In this document: in pieces, positions 34,549 through 42,823 of the stretch
How the letters are laid out: every line of letters starts with the position of its first letter
Position numbering within the stretch: the stretch's first letter is position 1
DNA from: Mucilaginibacter aquaedulcis
GTDB lineage: Bacteria; Bacteroidota; Bacteroidia; Sphingobacteriales; Sphingobacteriaceae
NCBI RefSeq assembly: GCF_030409325.1
Contig: NZ_JAUFPR010000004.1
Location: forward strand, 667,548 to 731,547
Direction of reading: 5' to 3'
Length of the DNA: 64,000 bases
Position numbers and translations under genes: made by a program
Notes under the pieces: model-generated
Told to the model about the DNA's origin: nothing
Database searches by the model: none
The model's input: only the letters and a program-made list of their open reading frames with translations

Positions 34549-34583
34549 AAAAGGGCATCACTCTTAAAAGTGATGCCCTTTTC
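34549..34583. terminator. Terminator between hisS and porX
   Basis: A stem AAAAGGGCATCAC/GTGATGCCCTTTT with A- and T-rich flanks, between convergent genes and usable in both directions. Confidence 0.85.
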
Positions 34584-34619
34584 TTGTTTATAAATTCCCC
34601 CTTTAGGGGGCTGTAGCTC

Positions 34620-36173
34620 CTATTTAGGCCCATAAGTAACTATCGGGATGATCATCTCTTCTAACGAGATACCGCCGTGCTGAAAAGTTTCATTGTAGAA
34701 GTTCACAAAGTGGTTATAGTTATTCGGGTAAACGAAGTAGCTGTCTTCCTTGGCAAATACAAAGCTCGAGCTTAGGTGCAGCTTGGGAAGCATGGCATCA
34801 TGTGGGTTGCGGATGTGAAATACTTCCTTCGCGTTATAGTTCAGGTTTTTACCTTGTTTGTAGCGCAAGTTGGTGTTCGTATTCCTGTCGCCTACAATTT
34901 TGCTTGGGTTTTTAACGCGGATGGTACCATGATCGGTTGTGATGATCACCCTTACCTGTTTCTGAGCCAAAAACTTCAGCAAATCAAACAACGGCGAATG
35001 CTCAAACCACGACAGCGTTAACGAGCGGTAAGCCGCATCATCACTCGCCAGCTCACGGATCATTTGCATATCTGTACGGGCGTGCGATAGCATATCAACA
35101 AAGTTGTAAACCACTACGTTCAACTCGTTGTTCATCAGGTTATTTACCGATTCATTCAAGGCCCGGCCCTCGTCTATATTCAATATTTTATGGTATGAAT
35201 ATTTGCAATCCTTGCGCAGTACACGCTTTAAATGATCGGCAATAAATTCAGATTCGTACAGGTTTTTACCGCCTTCGTCCTCATCATTTTGCCACATGGT
35301 TGGGTATCGTTTTTCCATATCCAAAGGCATCAATCCCGAGAATATAGAGTTACGGGCATACTGGGTAGCCGTTGGCAGGATGCTGTAATAGGTATCCTCT
35401 TCCTCCATCCTGAAGTATTCAGATATAATGGGATTGATTACCTTAAACTGATCATAACGGAGGTTATCTATCAATATAAAGAACAACGGGCCGTTGCCGT
35501 CAAGCTTAGGGAATACCTTCTTTTTAAACAATTGCGGCGAACTGGTAGGCGCAAACTCCGGGTTTTTGATCCAGTTTAAATAGTTGCGTTCAATAAACTT
35601 GCAAAATTGCACGTTGGCCTCAGCTTTTTGCAGGGTCAATATTTCGTGCATGCCGGCATCTTCCAGTTTTTCCAGTTCAAGCTCCCAGTATATGAGTTTC
35701 TTGTATACATCAACCCATTCCTGGTGGCTAAGGTTATCATTAAGGGTCATGCCCAGCGTGCGGAAATCCATTTGGTAGGCCATGGTTGTTTTTTCGGTAA
35801 CCAGGCGTTTGTTTTCCGTAAGCTTTTTAATGGTAAGCAGTATTTGTTTAGGGTGTACCGGTTTTATCAGGTAATCATCTATCTTGGAGCCAATGGCATC
35901 CTCCATCAAATACTCTTCCTCGTTTTTGGTGATGAGTACAATAGGTACATCGTTATTCAGGTTCTTGATCTGCTGCAGAGTTTCCAGTCCGGTTAAGCCG
36001 GGCATGTTCTCGTCCAAAAAAACCAGGTCGAAGTAGTTTTGCTTAAAGGCGTCAACGGCGTCGTTACCGTTGGTTACGGTAGTAACTTTGTATCCTTTTT
36101 CGTTCAGGAAAAGTATATGTGGCTTTAAAAGGTCAATTTCGTCATCGGCCCATAAAATGGTGGTGTCTTGCAT
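34620..36173 (-). CDS. porX: Type IX secretion response regulator PorX (receiver plus PglZ domain)
   Basis: A 517-residue two-domain protein. The receiver (1-120) has Asp10/Asp11, phospho-acceptor Asp54 (LVFLDENMPG) and Lys103 (LIKPVHP). The C-terminal part (about 210-517) is a PglZ/alkaline-phosphatase-superfamily domain with FFILIDNLRYDQF, the Thr in TQYARNS, VYNFVDMLSH, TTDHGTIRV and HGG near the end. PorX controls type IX secretion genes with the kinase PorY and a sigma factor, and its PglZ domain hydrolyses oligonucleotide-type phosphodiesters. PorY is not in the window. It is divergent from the HD-lpxD-lpxC/fabZ-lpxA cluster. Confidence 0.95.
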   Translation of the reverse strand: MQDTTILWADDEIDLLKPHILFLNEKGYKVTTVTNGNDAVDAFKQNYFDLVFLDENMPGLTGLETLQQIKNLNNDVPIVLITKNEEEYLMEDAIGSKIDDYLIKPVHPKQILLTIKKLTENKRLVTEKTTMAYQMDFRTLGMTLNDNLSHQEWVDVYKKLIYWELELEKLEDAGMHEILTLQKAEANVQFCKFIERNYLNWIKNPEFAPTSSPQLFKKKVFPKLDGNGPLFFILIDNLRYDQFKVINPIISEYFRMEEEDTYYSILPTATQYARNSIFSGLMPLDMEKRYPTMWQNDEDEGGKNLYESEFIADHLKRVLRKDCKYSYHKILNIDEGRALNESVNNLMNNELNVVVYNFVDMLSHARTDMQMIRELASDDAAYRSLTLSWFEHSPLFDLLKFLAQKQVRVIITTDHGTIRVKNPSKIVGDRNTNTNLRYKQGKNLNYNAKEVFHIRNPHDAMLPKLHLSSSFVFAKEDSYFVYPNNYNHFVNFYNETFQHGGISLEEMIIPIVTYGPK

Positions 36174-36191
36174 AGTAGTATATTAAATAGT

Positions 36192-36322
36192 ATTCTGAAT
36201 CAGAATTTGCAGAATCAGAGAATTTTCAGAATGCTTTATGAGTAAGATTAAGTTGATCAAATATCGGCATTAAGTAGCTTTTATTTTGATAATTCTTAAA
36301 TTCTGGCAATTCTGATTCAGAC
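36192..36322. repeat. Tandem-word hairpin G (porX upstream region)
   Basis: The left arm CTGAATCAGAATTTGCAGAA plus TCAGAGAAT (from about 36194) and the right arm ATTCTTAAATTCTGGCAATT plus CTGATTCAG (to 36322) are near-perfect complements. Each is built of CAGAAT/TCAGA words. The loop of about 70 nt is AT-rich. The hairpin lies in the likely porX 5' leader, 19 nt from its start. Confidence 0.85.
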
Positions 36323-36400
36323 ATTAAACCTCAAAGCGGTTGTTTTGTTGTTGATAAGTAAAGGTATTAACAAAAATTAACAAACATGATGCGCTTATTT

Positions 36401-36408
36401 TACCTTTG
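36401..36408 (+). promoter_or_regulatory. TAnnTTTG -7 box for the HD-domain gene
   Basis: TACCTTTG lies 31 nt before the TTG start codon at 36439 and matches the -7 consensus. Confidence 0.45.
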
Positions 36409-36438
36409 TTTTACATTTTTGTATTGTAAACAACCAAA

Positions 36439-37665
36439 TTGAATAAAAAGAAAATTATAAACGATCCGGTTTATGGCTTTATCAGTATCCCAACAGAGTT
36501 GGTATTTGATCTGATACAACATCCGTATTTTCAACGACTGAGGTATATCAAACAACTGGGCATGACCCACCTGGTATATCCAGGCGCCCTGCATACCCGT
36601 TTTCACCATGCCCTGGGCGCTATGCACCTCATGGATATGGCCATTGAAACCCTCCGCAACAAGGGGCACAATATTAATAAAGACGAAGAAGAAGCATTAA
36701 CCATTGCCATATTATTACACGATATTGGTCATGGCCCTTTCTCGCACGCTCTTGAACGTTCTATTATTGAGGGTGTTGCGCACGAAGATATATCGGCCAT
36801 GCTCATGAACAAGCTTAACGATCAGTTTGAGGGCAAATTAGGCATGGCTATCAGTATTTTTAACGATACATATCCACGCCGTTTTTTGCATCAGCTGGTA
36901 TCAAGCCAATTGGATATGGACAGGCTTGATTACCTTAACCGCGACAGCTTTTTCACCGGTGTATCTGAAGGCGTGATCAGTTCAGACCGCATTATCAAAA
37001 TGCTGAATGTTAAGGATGATCATATTGTTGTTGAGGAAAAGGGGATATACTCGATAGAGAAATTTTTAATAGCCCGCAGGCTCATGTACTGGCAGGTATA
37101 CCTGCATAAAACGGTTATAGCCGGCGAGGAGCTTTTGGTACGGGTGTTTAAGCGCTGCCGCGAACTGACGCTGCAGGGGCATGATCTGTTTGCTACACCT
37201 GCACTTAAGCATTTTATAAAGAACAAAATAAGCCGTGATGCCTTTATGAATGAGGATCATCACCTGGAAATATTTGCCAGTTTGGATGATGCCGATATCA
37301 TGTCGGCCGTAAAGGTTTGGGCAGAGTATCCTGATTTTGTGTTATCAACGTTATCCAAAAATCTGGTTCAGCGTAACCTGTACCACGTTGATATTACCAG
37401 CAACGTGCCAGAAAAAAGCTTTGTTGACCAATTAACACAGCAGGCTATGGAGCAATATGGGGTAAGTGAGCATGATGCATCGTACTTTGTTTTTACAACC
37501 TCCATTCGCAATAATGCGTATACTGCCGGCGATGGTAACATAGGTATATTGATGAAAGACGGGCGTGTGCATGACATTACCACAGCCAGCGATAATTCAA
37601 ATTTAGAGGCACTGGCCAAAACAGTAAAAAAATATATTCTTTGCTACAGTAAGGGTTTATTATAA
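36439..37665 (+). CDS. HD-domain phosphohydrolase (dNTPase/SAMHD1-like)
   Basis: A 408-residue HD-superfamily protein. Metal-site motifs are RFHHALGAMHLMDMA (H), LLHDIGHGPFSHALE (HD) and QLDMDRLDYLNRD (D). The start KIINDPVYGFISIP is typical of the group that includes dGTPase-like enzymes, so it may hydrolyse dNTPs or related nucleotides. No in-frame ATG precedes this motif, so the start is TTG 36439. It is the first gene of the HD-lpxD-lpxC/fabZ-lpxA series and often keeps that position in Bacteroidota. Confidence 0.88.
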   Translation: MNKKKIINDPVYGFISIPTELVFDLIQHPYFQRLRYIKQLGMTHLVYPGALHTRFHHALGAMHLMDMAIETLRNKGHNINKDEEEALTIAILLHDIGHGPFSHALERSIIEGVAHEDISAMLMNKLNDQFEGKLGMAISIFNDTYPRRFLHQLVSSQLDMDRLDYLNRDSFFTGVSEGVISSDRIIKMLNVKDDHIVVEEKGIYSIEKFLIARRLMYWQVYLHKTVIAGEELLVRVFKRCRELTLQGHDLFATPALKHFIKNKISRDAFMNEDHHLEIFASLDDADIMSAVKVWAEYPDFVLSTLSKNLVQRNLYHVDITSNVPEKSFVDQLTQQAMEQYGVSEHDASYFVFTTSIRNNAYTAGDGNIGILMKDGRVHDITTASDNSNLEALAKTVKKYILCYSKGLL

Positions 37666-37817
37666 GTTGGGAGTCATTAATAAAAGGTTTAAATTTTGAG
37701 TGATGCGTTTTGGTTGAAAAATGAAGATATTATTAATTATTTAGCTCAAAACACACTGCTTATTATGCACAACTCATTAATAATTTGCTGCTTTAATTTT
37801 AACATTTAAATTTGTCG

Positions 37818-38861
37818 ATGCAATTTACTGCCCAGGAAATAGGTTTATTGCTCAACGGAACTGTTGAGGGTGATGCTTTTGTAACGGTTGATAAACTGGC
37901 TAAAATAGAGGATGGAGGCGCAGGAAGCCTTACATTTTTAGCCAATCCGAAATACGAACAGTTTTTATATACCACCAATGCCTCGGTTGTTATTGTAAAT
38001 AATGACCTGGAGCTTGCCGGTGAAGTAAAAGCTACCCTCATAAGGGTCGAAAACGCGTACAGTGCCTTTTCGGTATTGCTCGAAAAATATAACACTATAA
38101 AGCTTAACAAACAGGGTATTGAACAGCCTTGCTTTATACACCCAACCGCGCAGGTGGGCGAAAACGTATATATAGGTGCGTTCGCCTACATAGGGCCCAA
38201 CGCTAAAATAGGCGACTACAGTAAAATATATCCAAATACTTATATTGCTGATAATGTTACCATTGGTAAAAATGTTACCTTGTTTGCTGGTGTAAAGGTT
38301 TACTTTGACTGTGTTTTGGGCGATAATGTGATTATTCACGCCGGTGCGGTTATTGGCAGCGATGGTTTTGGCTTTGCCCCTGCTGCCGATGGCTCATACG
38401 CCAAAATAAGCCAGATAGGCAATGTAATTATTGAGGATGATGTGGAGGTTGGAGCCAATACAACTATTGACAGGGCTACCATGGGCTCAACTGTGATACG
38501 CAAGGGGGCCAAAATTGATAACCTGGTACAAATAGCCCATAATGCCGAAGTTGGCGCGCATACTGTTATAGCGGCGCAAACAGGTATATCGGGCAGTACT
38601 AAAATAGGCGAAAAAGTAGTTATAGCTGGGCAAGTTGGTATTGCCGGCCATTTAAATATAGCCAATGGCACGCAGCTATCGGCACAAACAGGTATTAACA
38701 GTTCCATAACCGAAGAGGGAAAAGCATGGGGCGGCACACCTTATATGCCGTATAAGGATTACCTTAGGGCTCATGCTAAACTCCGCAAACTGCCCGAGTT
38801 GGACAGGAAGGTTTATGAACTTGAAAAATTAATTGAAGAACTCAGAAAAGGTGATCATTAG
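37818..38861 (+). CDS. lpxD: UDP-3-O-acylglucosamine N-acyltransferase
   Basis: A 347-residue acyltransferase that adds the second (N-linked) hydroxyacyl chain to UDP-3-O-acylglucosamine in lipid A synthesis. A small N-terminal uridine-binding domain (about 1-100) precedes a long left-handed beta-helix of hexapeptide repeats (from [20 protein letters not shown] to about 300). The catalytic His lies in the [11 protein letters not shown] turn, with GSDGFGFAP and [17 protein letters not shown] blocks. ATG 37818 is preferred to the TTG at 37812. A hairpin follows before lpxC/fabZ. Confidence 0.96.
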   Translation: MQFTAQEIGLLLNGTVEGDAFVTVDKLAKIEDGGAGSLTFLANPKYEQFLYTTNASVVIVNNDLELAGEVKATLIRVENAYSAFSVLLEKYNTIKLNKQGIEQPCFIHPTAQVGENVYIGAFAYIGPNAKIGDYSKIYPNTYIADNVTIGKNVTLFAGVKVYFDCVLGDNVIIHAGAVIGSDGFGFAPAADGSYAKISQIGNVIIEDDVEVGANTTIDRATMGSTVIRKGAKIDNLVQIAHNAEVGAHTVIAAQTGISGSTKIGEKVVIAGQVGIAGHLNIANGTQLSAQTGINSSITEEGKAWGGTPYMPYKDYLRAHAKLRKLPELDRKVYELEKLIEELRKGDH

Positions 38862-38949
38862 TTCATCGGTTCATTAGTTCATTAGGCTTTTTCAATGAGT
38901 TAATGAACTATTTACCAATAAACAAATGAACTAATGTACCAATGAACAT
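38861..38949. repeat. Tandem-word hairpin H (lpxD-lpxC gap)
   Basis: The left arm GTTCATCGGTTCATTAGTTC plus ATTA starts at the lpxD stop codon. The right arm AAATGAACTAATGTACCAAT plus GAACATT ends 6 nt before the lpxC start. GTTCATTA-type words repeat in tandem in both arms and again in the loop (AATGAGTTAATGAACTA). Confidence 0.85.
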
Positions 38950-38955
38950 TATAAA

Positions 38956-40365
38956 ATGAACGTAAAACAAAGAACTATTAAAGCGCCGGTATCGGTTTCT
39001 GGTACAGGCTTACACACTGGTCAGCGTGTAACCATGACATTTAACCCTGCAGCAGAAAATCACGGTTATAAATTCCGGCGGATTGATATGCCGGGCGCGC
39101 CTATAATAGATGCCGATGTTGATAACGTAACCGATACTTCACGTGGTACTACTATTTCGCAAAATGGTGCAACGGTAAACACTGTTGAGCACGTATTGGC
39201 GGCTTTAGTGGGTATGGAGATTGACAACGTTTTGATAGATATGGACGGTCCCGAGACCCCTATCATGGACGGCAGCTCTATACAGTTTGTTGATGTGATC
39301 ATGGAAACAGGCCTGGTTGAACAGGACGCCGACCGCGAATACTATCACATACCTTATAATATACATTATTCGGAGCCCGACCGTAAGGTAGAGATGGTGG
39401 CTATGCCGCTTGATGATTACCGTTTTACCTGTATGGTTGATTATAACTCACAGGTGCTGGGAAGCCAGCACGCCAGTATTTCAACCATATCTGAGTTTAA
39501 AAAGGAAATTGCCTCGTGCCGTACTTTCTGCTTTTTGCATGAGCTGGAAATGCTGTTAAAGCACGACCTTATTAAAGGCGGCGATTTAAATAACGCCATT
39601 GTAGTGGTTGATAAAGATGTTGACGAAGAAGAACTTGCCCATCTGGCCAAGTTGTTCAACCGTAAAGACATTAATGTAGCCCCGCAGGGTATCTTAAATA
39701 ATATTGAACTGCGCCATCAAAATGAACCGGCAAGGCACAAACTGCTTGATATGATCGGCGATCTGGCACTGGTTGGTGTACCGCTGAAAGGCCATATCAT
39801 GGCGGCCCGCCCTGGTCATGCGGCCAACGTGGCTTTCGCTAAAAAAATTAAGGCCCTTATTAAAAAAGAAAAAAGCCGTAAGCATGTAAAAGTATACGAC
39901 CCTAACATGACCCCGGTTTATGATACGGTTCAGATCATGAAGATATTGCCGCACAGGCAGCCCATGCTCATGATTGATAAGATTTTGGAATTATCAAAGA
40001 GCCATGTGGTAGGATTAAAGAATGTGACCATGAACGAAGATCTGTTTATGGGCCATTTTCCCGGATCTCCGCTTTTTCCTGGTGTTTTACAGATTGAGGC
40101 CATGGCCCAAACAGGCGGTATCCTGGTGCTGAATACCGTGCCAGATCCTGAAAACTACATCACCCTTTTCCTGAAAATAGAAAATGCCAGGTTTAAAGAT
40201 AAGGTAGTGCCTGGTGATACCATTATATTCCATTGTAATTTACTTGCACCTATAAGGCGGGGTATAGCCCAAATGAAGGGTATAGGGATGGTAGGTTCGC
40301 GCATTGTTGTTGAAGCAGAACTGATGGCCCAGATAGTAAAAGTAAATAAAACCAACGAAGCATGA
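38956..40365 (+). CDS. lpxC-fabZ: Bifunctional LpxC deacetylase / FabZ dehydratase
   Basis: A 469-residue natural fusion. Residues 1-315 are the zinc enzyme LpxC (UDP-3-O-acyl-N-acetylglucosamine deacetylase, the committed lipid A step), with GTGLHTGQRVTMTF, NTVEHVLAALVGMEIDNV and ARHKLLDMIGDLAL. Residues 320-469 are FabZ (3-hydroxyacyl-ACP dehydratase), with KILPHRQPMLMIDKIL and the catalytic GHFPGSPLFPGVLQIEAMAQ. The fusion is common in Bacteroidota and puts two enzymes that compete for or use 3-hydroxyacyl-ACP-derived acyl chains in one chain. It overlaps lpxA by 4 nt. Confidence 0.97.
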   Translation: MNVKQRTIKAPVSVSGTGLHTGQRVTMTFNPAAENHGYKFRRIDMPGAPIIDADVDNVTDTSRGTTISQNGATVNTVEHVLAALVGMEIDNVLIDMDGPETPIMDGSSIQFVDVIMETGLVEQDADREYYHIPYNIHYSEPDRKVEMVAMPLDDYRFTCMVDYNSQVLGSQHASISTISEFKKEIASCRTFCFLHELEMLLKHDLIKGGDLNNAIVVVDKDVDEEELAHLAKLFNRKDINVAPQGILNNIELRHQNEPARHKLLDMIGDLALVGVPLKGHIMAARPGHAANVAFAKKIKALIKKEKSRKHVKVYDPNMTPVYDTVQIMKILPHRQPMLMIDKILELSKSHVVGLKNVTMNEDLFMGHFPGSPLFPGVLQIEAMAQTGGILVLNTVPDPENYITLFLKIENARFKDKVVPGDTIIFHCNLLAPIRRGIAQMKGIGMVGSRIVVEAELMAQIVKVNKTNEA

Positions 40366-41147
40366 TCCAGCCATTAGCATACATACACCCACAGGCCAAA
40401 ATAGCCGACAATGTGGTGATTGAACCTTTTGTCACTATTCACAAGGATGTGGAAATTGGCGAAGGTACCTGGATCGGCTCCAACTCTGTAATCATGGATG
40501 GAGCACGCATAGGTAAAAACTGCCGTATATTTCCCGGCGCCGTAGTATCTGCCCCGCCTCAGGATTTAAAATATAAAGGTGAACAAAGCACCGTATCAAT
40601 TGGTGATAATACCACCATCCGCGAATGTGTAACCCTTAACCGGGGCACCGCGCTTGATAAAAACACAACTACCATTGGCAGCAATTGCCTATTGATGGCT
40701 TATGTGCACGTGGCTCATGACTGTGTTATTGGCGATAACGTAATTATTGCCAACTCTGTGCAGCTGGCCGGGCATATCAATATTTATGATTATGCTTTTG
40801 TTGGCGGTTCATCTGCCGTACACCAGTTTGTTGAAATTGGCGCGCATAGCATGATATCGGGTGGTTCATTGGTACGTAAGGATGTTCCTCCTTTCACCAA
40901 AGCCGGTCGCGAGCCATTATCATACGTGGGTATCAACTCGGTAGGCTTACGCCGCAGAGGGTTTTCGGCAGCCACCATCAATGAAATTCAGGAAATATAC
41001 CGCATCATATTCCTTAAAAAATATAATGTGAGCAAGGCGCTTGATATTATTGAAGCTGAGTTTACCCCAAGCGTAGAGCGCGACGAGATCATTAACTTCC
41101 TGCAAAACTCGCAAAGAGGTATCATGAAGGGATTCGGGAATACTTAA
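40362..41147 (+). CDS. lpxA: UDP-N-acetylglucosamine O-acyltransferase
   Basis: A 261-residue acyltransferase for the first lipid A step, transfer of a 3-hydroxyacyl chain from ACP to UDP-GlcNAc. A left-handed beta-helix of hexapeptide repeats covers residues 5-185 (YIHPQAKIADNVVIEPFVTI), with the catalytic His in AYVHVAHDCVIGDNV and HQFVEIGAHSMISG. A helical C-terminal domain follows (GLRRRGFSAATINEIQEIYR). Its ATG overlaps the lpxC/fabZ stop (ATGA), so the enzymes are made together. It is followed by hairpin I. Confidence 0.97.
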   Translation: MIQPLAYIHPQAKIADNVVIEPFVTIHKDVEIGEGTWIGSNSVIMDGARIGKNCRIFPGAVVSAPPQDLKYKGEQSTVSIGDNTTIRECVTLNRGTALDKNTTTIGSNCLLMAYVHVAHDCVIGDNVIIANSVQLAGHINIYDYAFVGGSSAVHQFVEIGAHSMISGGSLVRKDVPPFTKAGREPLSYVGINSVGLRRRGFSAATINEIQEIYRIIFLKKYNVSKALDIIEAEFTPSVERDEIINFLQNSQRGIMKGFGNT

Positions 41148-41244
41148 TTGGTTAATGGCGGATAGTTCATGTTTCATAGCAATAAAATGCTTTAATAACC
41201 GTGAACTATCATTTGAATCTTTGCCATGAACTATTAACCATCAT
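41148..41244. repeat. Tandem-word hairpin I (lpxA-ABC gap)
   Basis: The left arm TTGGTTAATGGCGGATAGTT plus CATG begins directly after the lpxA stop. The right arm has GTGAACTATCATTTG and CCATGAACTATTAACCATCA. ATAGTTCATG-type words appear in both. The right arm ends 10 nt before the preferred start of the ABC gene, so the longer GTG-led frame from 41201 would be translated from the hairpin itself. Confidence 0.8.
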
Positions 41245-41254
41245 CTATAAGCTA

Positions 41255-41875
41255 ATGAACATCACCCTCCAAAACATCGGCCGTAGATTTAACCGCGACT
41301 GGATATTCAAGGGTATTGATTATACTTTTAACAGCGGACAGGCCTATGCTATCCTCGGGCCAAATGGTTCAGGTAAATCTACTTTACTGCAGGTTTTAAA
41401 TGCAAGTCTTACACCGTCTGTAGGTACTATCAACTTTAATTTTCAGGATAAACCTGTTGAAATTGATCGGGTGTTTACCCACCTGAGTCTTGCTGCCCCC
41501 TACCTGGAATTAATAGAGGAATTTACATTGAATGAGATGGTTGATTTCCATTTTAAATTTAAGCAGTACAAACCGGGTATCAACAAAAAGGAACTCATAG
41601 GCTTGCTGAACTTAGCGAAAAGTGAAAACAAACTGATCAGGTATTTTTCATCAGGCATGAAACAGCGCCTGAAACTGATCCTTGCTTTTTGTGCCGATAC
41701 CCCTATGCTGATGCTTGACGAACCCACCTCCAACCTGGATAATCAGGGGGTAGACTGGTACCTGAGTTTGGTGCAACAGTTTGCCCAGGACAGGCTTACC
41801 ATTGTTTGCTCAAACCAGGAGCATGAGTATGGGTTTTGTACTCATCGTTTAAGTATTAGCAACTACAAAAGTTAG
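41255..41875 (+). CDS. ABC transporter ATP-binding protein
   Basis: A 206-residue single ATPase subunit. Walker A is GPNGSGKST, the signature is FSSGMKQRLKL, Walker B is PMLMLDEPTSNLD and the switch region is CSNQEHEYG. The last lacks the usual His at that exact position, so the catalytic details need care. No permease gene is adjacent. The location directly after lpxA is conserved in relatives, so a role in envelope lipid export is possible but not shown. ATG 41255 is chosen; the upstream frame is hairpin sequence. Confidence 0.88.
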   Translation: MNITLQNIGRRFNRDWIFKGIDYTFNSGQAYAILGPNGSGKSTLLQVLNASLTPSVGTINFNFQDKPVEIDRVFTHLSLAAPYLELIEEFTLNEMVDFHFKFKQYKPGINKKELIGLLNLAKSENKLIRYFSSGMKQRLKLILAFCADTPMLMLDEPTSNLDNQGVDWYLSLVQQFAQDRLTIVCSNQEHEYGFCTHRLSISNYKS

Positions 41876-41967
41876 ATTTGAGAGGCATGATTATCAAATG
41901 TTTATTTGCCGGCATTTAAATTTTTGCTTTAAAAAATCTCACATCACCTATATTACATCTCAAATCT
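41874..41967. repeat. Tandem-word hairpin J (ABC-efp gap)
   Basis: The left arm AGATTTGAGAGGCATGATTA starts at the ABC stop codon and the right arm AATCTCACATCACCTATATT plus ACATCTCAAATCT is its imperfect complement. Inverted symmetry is clear at the outer 9-10 nt and weaker inside. The efp promoter-like box follows 7 nt later. Confidence 0.65.
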
Positions 41968-41973
41968 AATCCC

Positions 41974-41981
41974 TAATTTTG
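41974..41981 (+). promoter_or_regulatory. TAnnTTTG -7 box for efp
   Basis: TAATTTTG lies 18 nt before the efp ATG at 41999 and matches the -7 consensus. It follows directly after hairpin J. Confidence 0.5.
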
Positions 41982-41998
41982 CGCCTCAATATTATTTT

Positions 41999-42562
41999 AT
42001 GGCTAAAGCATCAGATGTTAAAAATGGAAATATCCTGCGCTTCAACGGCGAGTTAGTGCAGGTTGAAGAATTTTTACACCGTACACCCGGAAACTTACGT
42101 GCATTTTACCAGGCCCGTATGCGTAACGTAAAATCAGGAAAATTGGTTGAATACCGTTTCCGTACAGACGAAGAGGTAGATATTGCGCGGGTTGAAACTA
42201 ACGATTACCAATATTTATATGACGAAGGCGATTCATTGGTAGTAATGGATAACACTACTTATGATCAGCATAATGTACCGAAGGCTTTATTTGGCCCTGC
42301 GGTTAAGTTTTTAAAAGAAGGCATGAATGTTATTGTTGCCTTTGAAAGCGAAGAGCCGATTATGGGGTCTATTCCAGGTTCTGCCGAACTTGAAATTACT
42401 TACACCGAGCCTGCAGTTAAAGGTGACACCTCAAGCGGTGCCCTGAAAAACGCTACTGTTGAAACAGGTGCCGAGATCCGCGTACCATTATTCATCAACA
42501 TTGGTGATAAAGTTAAGGTTGATACCGCAACCGGCGCTTACGTAGAGCGTGTAAAAGGTTAA
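41999..42562 (+). CDS. efp: Elongation factor P with Asn at the tip position
   Basis: A 187-residue three-domain translation factor that rescues ribosomes stalled at proline runs. The KOW-like domain I holds the tip loop HRTPGNLRAFYQ. Aligning PG-x-x-x-AF with E. coli PGKGQAF places Asn32 where Lys34 (beta-lysylated) or Arg32 (rhamnosylated) sits in other bacteria. Domains II and III follow, with the C-terminal KVDTATGAYVERVKG. So the known EpmAB and EarP modifications cannot apply. No modification gene is adjacent. The rest of the protein looks normal. Confidence 0.94.
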   Translation: MAKASDVKNGNILRFNGELVQVEEFLHRTPGNLRAFYQARMRNVKSGKLVEYRFRTDEEVDIARVETNDYQYLYDEGDSLVVMDNTTYDQHNVPKALFGPAVKFLKEGMNVIVAFESEEPIMGSIPGSAELEITYTEPAVKGDTSSGALKNATVETGAEIRVPLFINIGDKVKVDTATGAYVERVKG

Positions 42563-42623
42563 GCCCCCTAACCCCCTGAATGGGCAACTTTTGATTTGCA
42601 TATTCTGCTTGGCAGATGATATA

Positions 42624-42657
42624 AAAAAAGAGGTTTCGTTTACGAAACCTCTTTTTT
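42624..42657 (+). terminator. Intrinsic terminator after efp
   Basis: A stem AAAAAAGAGGTTTCGT/ACGAAACCTCTTTTTT with a 2-nt loop. Confidence 0.9.
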
Positions 42658-42704
42658 CTTTTTGGCCCTGCGTCATTGCTGAGGTACGGAAAAGATGTTT
42701 TAAT

Positions 42705-42795
42705 TGTCATTGCTAGGAGGAACGACGAAGCAATCGCGAACTATTTAAGTTTTCTCTGTACTGTTTGCGATTGCCACGCTACGCTCGCAATGACA
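42705..42795. repeat. GTCATTGCGAG-type palindromic repeat, copy 2
   Basis: The left side TGTCATTGCTAGGAGGAACG continues ACGAAGCAATCGCGAACT. The right side has TTTGCGATTGCCACGC then TACGCTCGCAATGACA. It is the same element as 849-938 in the opposite arrangement of its two non-identical arms, and lies in the efp-xth convergent gap. Confidence 0.8.
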
Positions 42796-42823
42796 AAAAT
42801 TAGTTTTTAGAGTGCGCTGGGGC

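Noticed and set aside
37965-38339. 124-residue antisense ORF inside lpxD (and similar ones inside lpxC, metH and polA)
   Set aside because: Low-stop shadows of strongly coding genes; residue composition follows the sense hexapeptide repeats.
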